A DNA stretch of 6,607 nucleotides, from the NCBI RefSeq assembly GCF_938036805.1, contig NZ_CALHWC010000063.1, positions 1 through 6,607 on the forward strand. The letters run 5' to 3'. This DNA comes from an uncultured Streptococcus sp. (GTDB lineage: Bacteria > Bacillota > Bacilli > Lactobacillales > Streptococcaceae). Shown one piece after another: positions 1-5,506 of the stretch. A program made the translations under genes and the position numbers. Position 1 is the stretch's first letter. Each line of letters opens with the position of its first letter. A model generated the notes under the pieces. That model searched no databases, had not been told where the DNA came from, and saw nothing but the letters and a program-made list of their open reading frames with translations.

Positions 1-347
1 GTAATGATGCGGCCTTCAACATCCATGGTTGACGGAGCGCCGATTTCTGGGAAGGTCACGATGGGTGTCAGTTCTTTTTTGTAAAGGAACATGGTTCCAG
101 CATAGCCCTTGCGAGCTGGCTCTTGAGACGAACGCCAAGTGTTTTCATAGCCTGGGAAGAGTTCTTCTAAAATTTCAAGATGTTTTTTAGTAGGACCTTT
201 AGCAGATAGCTTTGTTTCCTGAATGGCTATAATATCCGCATTTTCTGCTTGCAAGGTCTGAAGGACAGCCTGAGAGAGCTTAGCGCGGGCAGAATCACTG
301 GTTAAGGCAGCGTTGAGAGAGTCAATGTTCCAAGAAATGAGTTTCAT
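1..347 (-). CDS. exoA: Exodeoxyribonuclease III (ExoA/Xth family), 5' part only
   Basis: My reading from ATG at 347 down to base 1 gives 115 codons beginning MKLISWNIDSLNAAL; the frame is open to the window edge, so the C-terminal part lies outside. It belongs to the endonuclease/exonuclease/phosphatase (EEP) fold. Visible family landmarks are the N-terminal SWNID segment (Asn7), the IQETK metal-binding motif (Glu44), the KGYAGT segment around Tyr82 and the EGR motif at 111-113. Family members are Mg-dependent 3'-5' exonucleases and AP endonucleases acting in cytoplasmic base-excision repair. The start is set by an AGGA ribosome binding site at 354-357 (minus strand), about 6 bases before the ATG, and by an extended -10 promoter upstream. 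It lies downstream of rsmG on the same strand but has its own promoter. The catalytic C-terminal residues cannot be checked here. Confidence 0.93.
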   Translation of the reverse strand, partial: MKLISWNIDSLNAALTSDSARAKLSQAVLQTLQAENADIIAIQETKLSAKGPTKKHLEILEELFPGYENTWRSSQEPARKGYAGTMFLYKKELTPIVTFPEIGAPSTMDVEGRII

Positions 348-382
348 AAAATGTCCTTTTCTAGTAGAAATTTCCTGAGTTT

Positions 383-391
383 ATTATACCA
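383..391 (-). promoter_or_regulatory. exoA promoter, extended -10
   Basis: The minus strand reads TGGTATAAT here, a perfect TATAAT with the TGn extension, 36 bases before the exoA ATG. No good -35 sits at 17 bases. TTGCTA (410-415) is present but at a 21-base spacing, so the extended -10 probably carries the promoter. Between promoter and start lies a 13-base perfect palindrome, TTTCTAGTAGAAA (358-370), which would be in the 5' leader. Confidence 0.65.
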
Positions 392-406
392 AAAGATAGA
401 GTTGAT

Positions 407-557
407 TTATAGCAAAGTGATTGTAAGAGGCTTGAAAAGCATGAAAGATTTTCGAAAATAGTTGGTGTATAAAATTTTAAATACTCGATCATCATAGATG
501 GCATTGCCCAAATTGATGTCTTGGGAGTTATTGACAAGACTGACGAATGTTTTCTTC
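407..557 (-). other. Spacer between rsmG and exoA with an open, coding-like frame
   Basis: No confident gene lies between rsmG and exoA. One minus-strand frame stays open past the rsmG stop to a TAA at 407-409 and reads approximately KKKTFVSLVNNSQDINLGNA then IYDDRVFKILYTNYFRKSFM and a short tail. Its only possible ATG far upstream lies inside rsmG in another frame, and no ribosome binding site is visible, so it is unlikely to be expressed as a separate protein. The residue mix and C-ending codons in the first half look protein-like, so it may be the decayed tail of a lost gene. I do not recognise the family. No clear rho-independent terminator follows rsmG in this interval, so read-through into exoA is possible. 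Confidence 0.3.
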
Positions 558-1271
558 TTATAATGGTCTTTTATTTGGCATACCGGCCTTGCGGGGGTAT
601 TTGTTGGGAGTTTCTTTCTTCTTTTCAACCACTGTGATAAAGCGGGGATCGCCGTTTGGTAGGGCATAACTGAGGTTGTCTTGGACCTTGCTAAAGAGGA
701 GGTTCAAGGCATTTTTGGCTTCCTCTAGCTCCTCGGGGGCGTTGGAAGCCTTGAGCGCCAGCAATTTCCCGCCAACTTTTAGGTAAGGAATGGTCAGCTC
801 AGACAGGATCTGCATGCGAGCAACCGCACGGGCAGTCACTAGGTCAAATTGAGCTCGGAAAGCCTTGTCCTGAGCAAAGTCTTCTGCGCGGCCGTGGTAG
901 AAGTGAACCTTGTCCAACTCCAGCTCCTCTGCCAGCAGTTTGAGGAAGTTGATGCGTTTGTTGAGCGAGTCAATGATAGTCACATCCAGCTGAGGGCAGA
1001 TGATTTTCATAGGGAGGCTAGGAAAGCCGGCCCCGGCTCCGATATCTAAGAGCTTAAGCTCTTGATTATCAATCAGACCTTGCAAAACGGGCGCAATTGA
1101 ATCATAGAAATGTTTGAGATAGACTTCGTTTTTCTCAGTGATAGCTGTCAGATTGATTTTTTCATTCCATTCGACCAAGAGTTCAAAATAACGCTCAAAC
1201 TGGTCTTTCTGGCGGTCAGTCAGCTCAATACCCTCTTTGGTCAATAGCTGGTAAAATTCTTGCGGTGTCAT
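558..1271 (-). CDS. rsmG: 16S rRNA (guanine527-N7)-methyltransferase RsmG (GidB)
   Basis: This complete 237-residue protein matches the usual streptococcal RsmG length. It uses S-adenosylmethionine to methylate N7 of G527 in the 530 loop of 16S rRNA. Visible features are the N-terminal helical region with the WNEKINLTAI segment (35-44), the SAM-binding glycine loop LLDIGAGAGFPSLP (74-87), the acidic residue of strand 2 in TIIDSL (98-103), the TARAVA motif (146-151) and the Lys-rich end PRKAGMPNKRPL typical of Firmicutes members. The start is supported by AAGGAT (1278-1283, minus strand) 6 bases before the ATG and an extended -10 upstream. It is monocistronic or read through into exoA. In this family, loss of function gives low-level streptomycin resistance; this copy looks intact. 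Confidence 0.97.
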   Translation of the reverse strand: MTPQEFYQLLTKEGIELTDRQKDQFERYFELLVEWNEKINLTAITEKNEVYLKHFYDSIAPVLQGLIDNQELKLLDIGAGAGFPSLPMKIICPQLDVTIIDSLNKRINFLKLLAEELELDKVHFYHGRAEDFAQDKAFRAQFDLVTARAVARMQILSELTIPYLKVGGKLLALKASNAPEELEEAKNALNLLFSKVQDNLSYALPNGDPRFITVVEKKKETPNKYPRKAGMPNKRPL

Positions 1272-1302
1272 AGTTTCATCCTTGTTTGTCAGTATTCATT
1301 CT

Positions 1303-1311
1303 ATTATATCA
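1303..1311 (-). promoter_or_regulatory. rsmG promoter, extended -10
   Basis: The minus strand reads TGATATAAT, a perfect extended -10, about 32 bases before the rsmG ATG. At 17 bases upstream the hexamer is AAACAC, a poor -35; TTGCCA (1319-1324) is present but too close. This implies a short leader of about 25 bases carrying the AAGGAT ribosome binding site. Confidence 0.7.
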
Positions 1312-1377
1312 TAAAACGTGGCAAGGTGTTTCTGATGATTGGCTTCTTGTGTCTCCAAGGATTCGATACTGACTTGC

Positions 1378-1427
1378 CTTGATTTCTAGAGTTTATTTTC
1401 TAGACAAGTGAAGAAGCTTTTTCTAGA
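1378..1427 (+). repeat. Three TTTCTAGA copies, two able to form a hairpin
   Basis: TTTCTAGA occurs at 1383-1390, 1397-1404 and 1420-1427. The TCTAGA cores are self-complementary, and the first two pair as part of a stem: CTTG (1378-1381), a 3-base bulge, TCTAGA, an 8-base loop, TCTAGA, then CAAG (1405-1408). The third copy lies just after a near-palindrome around AAGCTT (1410-1423). The cluster could be a set of binding sites for a dimeric regulator or part of a structured RNA. No matching known operator is recognised. Confidence 0.4.
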
Positions 1428-1464
1428 TTTCTGACTATTTTTACGTTTGGATATTACTCAAGCT

Positions 1465-1515
1465 AAAGCTCTTTTATTAGATGACATGTCAAGAAAGACA
1501 GGTCGAGCTTTTTTT
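1465..1515 (+). terminator. Plus-strand intrinsic terminator just before the lemA promoter
   Basis: GACATGTC (1483-1490) and GACAGGTC (1497-1504) pair at 7 of 8 positions around the loop AAGAAA. AAAGCTC (1465-1471) can also close against GAGCTTT (1505-1511) across an 11-base bulge. A run of seven T follows at 1509-1515. This is the form of a rho-independent terminator for plus-strand transcription, yet no plus-strand gene precedes it in the window (rsmG is divergent). The hairpin overlaps the proposed lemA -35, so upstream transcripts would end before lemA begins. Confidence 0.6.
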
Positions 1516-1523
1516 GTTATAAT
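1495..1523 (+). promoter_or_regulatory. lemA-htpX promoter
   Basis: TGTTATAAT at 1515-1523 is a perfect extended -10. At exactly 17 bases spacing the -35 region reads AAGACA (1495-1500), matching four of six consensus positions. The predicted start near 1530 leaves a leader of about 27 bases containing the AAGGAG ribosome binding site at 1541-1546, 10 bases before the lemA ATG. Confidence 0.75.
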
Positions 1524-1556
1524 AAATGGGATCAAATCATAAGGAGTATCTTTATT

Positions 1557-2120
1557 ATGTCCATGTTTTTAATTATTATTGCAGTTGTGGCAGTTTTAGC
1601 TATTTTCGTGATTTCTGTTTACAATGGTCTTGTTAAGAGCCGCATGCAGACTCAGGAAGCTTGGAGCCAGATTGATGTTCAGCTCAAGCGCCGAAATGAC
1701 CTGATTCCCAACCTTTTGGAGACGGTTAAAGGTTATGGAAAATATGAGAAATCAACCTTGGAAAATGTTACTCGACTGCGTAACCAAGTTGCTGCTGCCT
1801 CATCACCTGCCCAAGCTATGGAGGCTAGTGATGCCCTGACTCGTTCGATTTCTGGTATCTTTGCGGTTGCTGAAAATTACCCAGACCTTAAGGCAAATAC
1901 AAACTACTTGAAACTTCAGGAAGAGTTGACAAATACAGAAAATAAGATTGCTTATTCTCGTCAGCTTTATAATTCAGTAACCAGCAACTACAATGTCAAA
2001 ATGGAAACTTTCCCAAGCAATGTGATTGCAGGTATGTTTGGCTTTAAAGCAGCAGACTTCTTGGAGACACCAGAGGAAGAAAAGGCTGTTCCTAAAGTGG
2101 ATTTTAGCGATTTGGGGTAG
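1557..2120 (+). CDS. lemA: LemA family membrane protein
   Basis: This 187-residue protein has the standard LemA layout. An N-terminal hydrophobic segment (about residues 3-23, rich in I, V and A) serves as membrane anchor. The conserved block SRMQTQEAWSQIDVQLKRRN follows at 28-47, then the DLIPNLLETVKGY region (48-60). A long helical domain runs on with ENYPDLKANTNYLKLQEELT (106-125) and TENKIAYSRQLYNSVTSNYN (127-146), and the C-terminal part reads FPSNVIAGMFGF. The family is a helical bundle displayed at the membrane; its biochemical role is not established. AAGGAG at 1541-1546 fits the first ATG (10 bases) better than the second ATG two codons later (16 bases). It is followed directly by htpX, a pairing seen in many streptococci, which suggests a link to membrane protein quality control. 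The acidic end after residue 170 is probably flexible. Confidence 0.96.
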   Translation: MSMFLIIIAVVAVLAIFVISVYNGLVKSRMQTQEAWSQIDVQLKRRNDLIPNLLETVKGYGKYEKSTLENVTRLRNQVAAASSPAQAMEASDALTRSISGIFAVAENYPDLKANTNYLKLQEELTNTENKIAYSRQLYNSVTSNYNVKMETFPSNVIAGMFGFKAADFLETPEEEKAVPKVDFSDLG

Positions 2121-2129
2121 GTGGCCACT

Positions 2130-3026
2130 ATGTTGTTTGACCAAATTGCCAGCAATAAAAGGCGTACTTGGGTTCTCCTCGTCGCCTTCTTTGCTCTTTT
2201 AGCTTTGATTGGGGCAGCTGTCGGCTATCTTTGGCTCGATTCTCCCTTTGGTGGGATGGCCATCGCCTTTATCATCGGTAGTATTTATGCTGTCAGTATG
2301 ATTTTTCAGTCCACAGAGATTGTCATGTCGATGAATGGTGCGAGGGAAGTGTCCGAGCAGGAAGCGCCTGAACTCTATCACGTTGTGCAGGATATGGCCA
2401 TGGTGGCACAGATTCCTATGCCTCGGGTCTACATCGTAGAAGATGCCTCGCCCAATGCCTTTGCGACTGGTTCAAAGCCTGAGAATGCGGCCGTGGCTGC
2501 GACAACTGGATTGCTTGCTCTCATGAATCGAGAGGAGCTTGAAAGTGTAATGGGACATGAAGTCAGCCACATTCGCAATTACGATATTCGCATTTCGACA
2601 ATCGCAGTGGCACTTACAAGTGCTGTTACAATGCTGTCTAGTATGGCTGGGCGCATGATGTGGTATGGCGGTGGTGGTCGTCGAAGAAACGATCGGGACA
2701 ATGACAATGGCTTAGGAATTGTTTTGATGATTGTCTCTCTGCTAGCTCTTCTCTTGGCGCCGCTTGCTGCAACATTGGTGCAGTTGGCCATTTCCCGTCA
2801 ACGTGAGTATTTGGCAGACGCTTCAAGTGTTGAGTTGACCCGCAATCCTAAGGGAATGATCAATGCCCTGCTGAAGTTAGACAATAGCCAGCCTATGGAG
2901 CACCATGTAGATGACGCCAGCGCAGCGCTCTATATCAATGACCCGAAGAAAAAGGGTGGCTTACAAAAGCTCTTTTATACTCACCCACCAATTTCTGATC
3001 GGATAGAAAGATTGAAAAATATGTAA
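2130..3026 (+). CDS. htpX: HtpX-type membrane zinc metalloprotease (M48B)
   Basis: Starting at ATG 2130 gives 298 residues beginning MLFDQIASNK, as in streptococcal HtpX. A GTG at 2121 would add three residues but has no spaced ribosome binding site, whereas AGGTGG (2119-2124) suits the ATG. Domains in order: two membrane segments (about 14-36 and 41-59), the motif MGHEVSHIRNYD (141-152) with zinc ligands His143 and His147 and catalytic Glu144, a third hydrophobic segment (about 154-175), a Gly/Arg/Asp-rich cytoplasmic loop (180-194), a fourth segment (about 195-219) and QREYLAD (224-230), whose Glu226 is the expected third zinc ligand. The family degrades misfolded membrane proteins. It lies 9 bases after the lemA stop and is therefore co-transcribed with it. 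All catalytic residues are present. Confidence 0.96.
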   Translation: MLFDQIASNKRRTWVLLVAFFALLALIGAAVGYLWLDSPFGGMAIAFIIGSIYAVSMIFQSTEIVMSMNGAREVSEQEAPELYHVVQDMAMVAQIPMPRVYIVEDASPNAFATGSKPENAAVAATTGLLALMNREELESVMGHEVSHIRNYDIRISTIAVALTSAVTMLSSMAGRMMWYGGGGRRRNDRDNDNGLGIVLMIVSLLALLLAPLAATLVQLAISRQREYLADASSVELTRNPKGMINALLKLDNSQPMEHHVDDASAALYINDPKKKGGLQKLFYTHPPISDRIERLKNM

Positions 3027-3054
3027 TAAGGAAGCCTAGGCTTCCTTATTTTTT
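3025..3054 (+). terminator. Strong palindromic terminator of lemA-htpX, overlapping the stop codon
   Basis: A perfect 26-base palindrome spans 3025-3050 (12-base arms around TA, core GCCTAGGC) and is followed by T residues to 3054. It includes the last two bases of the htpX TAA. On the minus strand it lies 30 bases after the transporter stop and is followed by TTATTACATATTTTT, so it may terminate the convergent transporter transcript as well. Confidence 0.9.
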
Positions 3055-3080
3055 GCATTAAATTGTGACTATTTTTAACT

Positions 3081-4304
3081 CTAGTTGTTTTTGAGGCTGA
3101 GTAGAAGGCAGATACCACCAAGCAGAGAGAAGACCAACCAAGCGCTTCCTATATTCCAAAGGCCGAGACTGGTAAAAAGCATGCTTCCTAGAGGAATGGA
3201 AAAGGTAAAGAGCATGGTGAGAAAGTTGGAGGTTTGGGCTAATACTTCTGGAGGAAGTTTACTCAGCAGCATGCTGTTGATTTTAGGATTGATTTTTCCA
3301 GAGATGTACATGAGAAAGGTAAGAAAGAAAATTCCCAAGAGAGCAGGAGCTTGGAGTAAATTGCTGAGTCCTAGGAGGAGCAGAGCTAGCGAGCACCAAA
3401 CGACAAGTCGCATCAGGGAGAGCTTGGAAAAATAATCATTTGAGAAGGCACTGGCAGAGATAATCCCAAGCACTGTGCAGGACTCGATGACTAGTAGAGA
3501 CTGGCTTAGGTTTAGCCCCCAAAATGGGTGATCCAATAAATAGAGATTGTAGAGTCCCATGATAGAGCCGGCCAATGCATTTAAGAGGAGGACTTGAAGC
3601 AGCACTAGCAGGAAGTTTCCGATTTTTTCTTGTTCAAAAATCATTTGGACATTCTGGTAAAGGTCTTTCATCTGTTTTCTGAAAGGAAGCTTTTGCTCTG
3701 TAACAGCAGGGGTATCATGGGTGAGTTTTTGGCGAACCAGATAGAGAGTGCTTGAGGAGAGTAGGAAGCAGAGAGCATTGCTAAGGGCGACCATAGCAAA
3801 ATTCTGCTGGCTGATACTAAGTAACCAGACTCCTAAGGCTTGCCCAGCAAAATTTCCCAAAAAAGTGAGAAGTTGAGTGAAAGAGTAAGCTTCCATCAAA
3901 TCTTTCTCTTCTACATTTTTCTGTAAGATAGGCATCTGTAGGCCACTGCGATAGTCGCTGATAATGTCAGAAAAGATATTGAGAAAGCAGACAGTAGCAA
4001 AGGCTAGGTAGGAGGCGGACTTGGTTAGGAGGGCGACCAAAATGAAGAGGAAGGCCTGCAGGTAACCTAGATGAATAAGCCAGCGGGCCTTTTGAATGGT
4101 TTTGTCAGCTTTCATCCCGACAAAGACTGTGAAAAAGGTAGGAACAAGAACGATAAAATTGGCAATACCAACGGCAAACTTGGGCTGGGGCATGCTAGAA
4201 GCAAATACGATAAAAACGATGTTATAGATAGAAGAGCCTAGGATATTAAAGATCCGTGACAGACTGATAAAGGCAAATAGTCTATTTCTTAAAGCAAGTT
4301 TCAT
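3081..4304 (-). CDS. MFS-type transporter, substrate unknown
   Basis: From ATG 4304 this is a 407-residue, very hydrophobic protein with about 10-12 membrane segments, the layout of major facilitator exporters. Between segments 2 and 3 it has GMKADKTIQKAR (63-74), a degenerate form of MFS motif A (GxxADRxxRR). A charged central cytoplasmic loop (about 191-228) separates the two halves. Other notable stretches are SDIISDYRSGLQMPI (112-126) and the late SNFLTMLFTFSIPLGSMLF (359-377). Length and layout resemble drug-efflux MFS proteins such as the Mef type, but the substrate cannot be read from sequence. The frame is open up to 4469, yet AAAGGAGA (4311-4318, minus strand) 6 bases before ATG 4304 fixes that start. 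The gene converges on htpX and diverges from rsmH, so it is probably transcribed alone. No truncation or frameshift is seen. Confidence 0.9.
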   Translation of the reverse strand: MKLALRNRLFAFISLSRIFNILGSSIYNIVFIVFASSMPQPKFAVGIANFIVLVPTFFTVFVGMKADKTIQKARWLIHLGYLQAFLFILVALLTKSASYLAFATVCFLNIFSDIISDYRSGLQMPILQKNVEEKDLMEAYSFTQLLTFLGNFAGQALGVWLLSISQQNFAMVALSNALCFLLSSSTLYLVRQKLTHDTPAVTEQKLPFRKQMKDLYQNVQMIFEQEKIGNFLLVLLQVLLLNALAGSIMGLYNLYLLDHPFWGLNLSQSLLVIESCTVLGIISASAFSNDYFSKLSLMRLVVWCSLALLLLGLSNLLQAPALLGIFFLTFLMYISGKINPKINSMLLSKLPPEVLAQTSNFLTMLFTFSIPLGSMLFTSLGLWNIGSAWLVFSLLGGICLLLSLKNN

Positions 4305-4332
4305 AATAAATCTCCTTTGGGACGAATCAATT

Positions 4333-4368
4333 TTGGAATGTGAAGGCATTCCAACTCGCAATGCATTG
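4333..4368 (-). promoter_or_regulatory. Inverted repeats in the transporter 5' leader
   Basis: TTGGAATG (4333-4340) and CATTCCAA (4347-4354) form a perfect 8-base stem with a 6-base loop. Overlapping it, GCATT (4346-4350) can pair instead with AATGC (4360-4364), and CAATGCATTG (4359-4368) is itself a 10-base palindrome close to the predicted transcript start. These elements lie between the promoter and the ribosome binding site. They could be an RNA switch, operator half-sites, or simple chance. Confidence 0.4.
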
Positions 4369-4377
4369 GTAGTTATG

Positions 4378-4405
4378 ATTATAGCAAAATGTGGCATGCC
4401 CGCAA
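4378..4405 (-). promoter_or_regulatory. Transporter promoter, extended -10
   Basis: The minus strand reads TGCTATAAT at 4378-4386, a perfect extended -10, with TTGCGG (4400-4405) as a weak -35 at 16 bases. Transcription would begin near 4371, leaving an unusually long leader of about 67 bases before ATG 4304, longer than those predicted for the other genes here. Confidence 0.65.
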
Positions 4406-4494
4406 GGCCTTTTCGCTGACTGGTAGAAGCTCGTAGGCCAAGTGGTAAATATCTGAAAGTGACTTGCAAAAGCTATAAGGTAGCCTATCAAAAA

Positions 4495-4526
4495 CTGACA
4501 TATTCTTTTAAATTTTTTTTTATACA
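4495..4526 (+). promoter_or_regulatory. Possible second, upstream rsmH promoter with a T9 tract
   Basis: CTGACA (4495-4500) is a good -35, and TATACA (4521-4526) is a plausible -10 at a long 20-base spacing; TTTATA (4519-4524) gives 18. The spacer contains a run of nine T (4513-4521). The T-rich stretch could equally act as an upstream element for the extended -10 at 4533-4541. Confidence 0.3.
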
Positions 4527-4532
4527 TGAATG

Positions 4533-4541
4533 TGATATAAT
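4533..4541 (+). promoter_or_regulatory. rsmH-ftsL-pbp2X promoter, extended -10 abutting the gene
   Basis: TGATATAAT is a perfect extended -10, with only a T-rich tract where a -35 would be. Its last base is only 9 bases before the rsmH ATG at 4551, so transcription should begin at about 4547-4551. The mRNA would then have no leader, or one of a few bases. Confidence 0.65.
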
Positions 4542-4550
4542 AGATAGGAT

Positions 4551-5501
4551 ATGACAAAAGAATTTCATCACATTACCGTACTTCTTCATGAAACGATTGA
4601 CCAGCTTGATGTTCAGCCAGATGGCATCTATGTTGATGCAACCTTGGGCGGAGCTGGTCACAGCGAGTATCTTTTGAGCAAGCTGGGAGACAAGGGGCAT
4701 TTGTATGCTTTTGACCAGGATCAGACTGCGATTGATAATGCCAAAAAACGTCTGGCTCCCTATATTGAGCGGGGCATGGTGACCTTTATCAAGGATAATT
4801 TCCGCAATCTCAAGACTCGTTTGAATGAAGTAGGGGTTGAGAAGATTGATGGAATTTGTTACGACTTGGGCGTATCTAGTCCGCAGCTAGATGAGCGGGA
4901 GCGTGGTTTTTCTTATAAGCAGGACGCACCGTTGGATATGCGGATGAATCAAGAAGCTGCCTTGACAGCTTACCAAGTTGTGAATCACTATCCTTACAAG
5001 GATCTAGTCCGTATTTTTTTCAAATATGGTGAAGATAAGTTTTCCAAGCAGATTGCCCGTAAGATCGAGCAAGCGAGAGAAGTCAAGCCAATCGAAACGA
5101 CGACAGAGCTGGCGGAGATTATCAAATCAGCCAAACCTGCTAAGGAACTGAAGAAAAAAGGTCATCCAGCTAAGCAGATTTTTCAGGCTATTCGGATTGA
5201 GGTCAATGACGAGTTGGGAGCGGCCGATGAATCCATTCAGCAGGCTATTGACTTGTTGGCTGTAGGTGGTCGTATTTCAGTGATTACCTTTCATTCGCTG
5301 GAAGATCGCCTGACCAAGCAACTGTTTAAAGAAGCCTCAACCGTAGATGTTCCCAAAGGTCTGCCTTTCGTTCCAGATGATTTGCAGCCTAAGTTAGAGT
5401 TAGTTTCTCGCAAACCCATTTTACCAAGTAAAGAAGAATTAGAAACCAATAATCGCGCCCATTCTGCAAAGTTGCGCGTGGCTAGGAAGGTGCATGAGTA
5501 A
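4551..5501 (+). CDS. rsmH: 16S rRNA (cytosine1402-N4)-methyltransferase RsmH (MraW)
   Basis: This complete 316-residue protein has the usual streptococcal length. It methylates N4 of C1402 in the ribosomal P site using S-adenosylmethionine. Visible motifs are the SAM loop VDATLGGAGHS (28-38), AFDQDQ (53-58), CYDLGVSSPQLD (103-114), RGFSYKQDAPLDMRM (118-132), the GHPAKQIFQAIRIEVNDEL block (204-222), ITFHSLEDR (245-253) and the C-terminal NNRAHSAKLR (300-309). An in-frame TAG at 4545-4547 excludes any earlier start, and no alternative start occurs nearby downstream. The only SD-like bases, AGGA (4546-4549), are 1 base from the ATG, too close to work normally. It heads the dcw cluster and is followed after 5 bases by ftsL. 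Confidence 0.97.
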   Translation: MTKEFHHITVLLHETIDQLDVQPDGIYVDATLGGAGHSEYLLSKLGDKGHLYAFDQDQTAIDNAKKRLAPYIERGMVTFIKDNFRNLKTRLNEVGVEKIDGICYDLGVSSPQLDERERGFSYKQDAPLDMRMNQEAALTAYQVVNHYPYKDLVRIFFKYGEDKFSKQIARKIEQAREVKPIETTTELAEIIKSAKPAKELKKKGHPAKQIFQAIRIEVNDELGAADESIQQAIDLLAVGGRISVITFHSLEDRLTKQLFKEASTVDVPKGLPFVPDDLQPKLELVSRKPILPSKEELETNNRAHSAKLRVARKVHE

Positions 5502-5506
5502 GTTTC

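Noticed and set aside
849..1049. Plus-strand open frame inside rsmG
   Set aside because: It is antisense to the conserved SAM-binding region of rsmG, with no promoter or ribosome binding site, so it is a shadow frame.
2121..2129. GTG at 2121 as htpX start
   Set aside because: It abuts the lemA stop with no well-spaced ribosome binding site; ATG 2130 gives the family's MLFDQIASNK N-terminus with AGGTGG at 2119-2124.
2199..2826. Three minus-strand open frames inside htpX
   Set aside because: They overlap the conserved HtpX catalytic region in antisense and have no recognisable composition or start signals.
3085..3435. Plus-strand 116-residue frame over the end of the transporter
   Set aside because: It is antisense to clear membrane segments of the transporter and is Arg/Ser-rich, as expected of a shadow frame.
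585..4409. GGCCTTGCGGG at 585-595 repeated in inverted orientation at 4399-4409
   Set aside because: It is only 11 bases, one copy lies in conserved rsmG coding sequence, and the flanks do not extend the match, so it is not evidence of a mobile repeat.
4305..4469. Upstream extension of the transporter frame (start at 4469, 462 residues)
   Set aside because: The extra 55 residues are not membrane-like, cross the promoter and leader hairpins, and lack a ribosome binding site; AAAGGAGA at 4311-4318 fixes the start at 4304.
4475..4521. Small stem before the T9 tract as a terminator
   Set aside because: The stem (ATAAGG/CCTAT) is short and imperfect and lies about 25 bases from the T run, so it does not form a rho-independent terminator.
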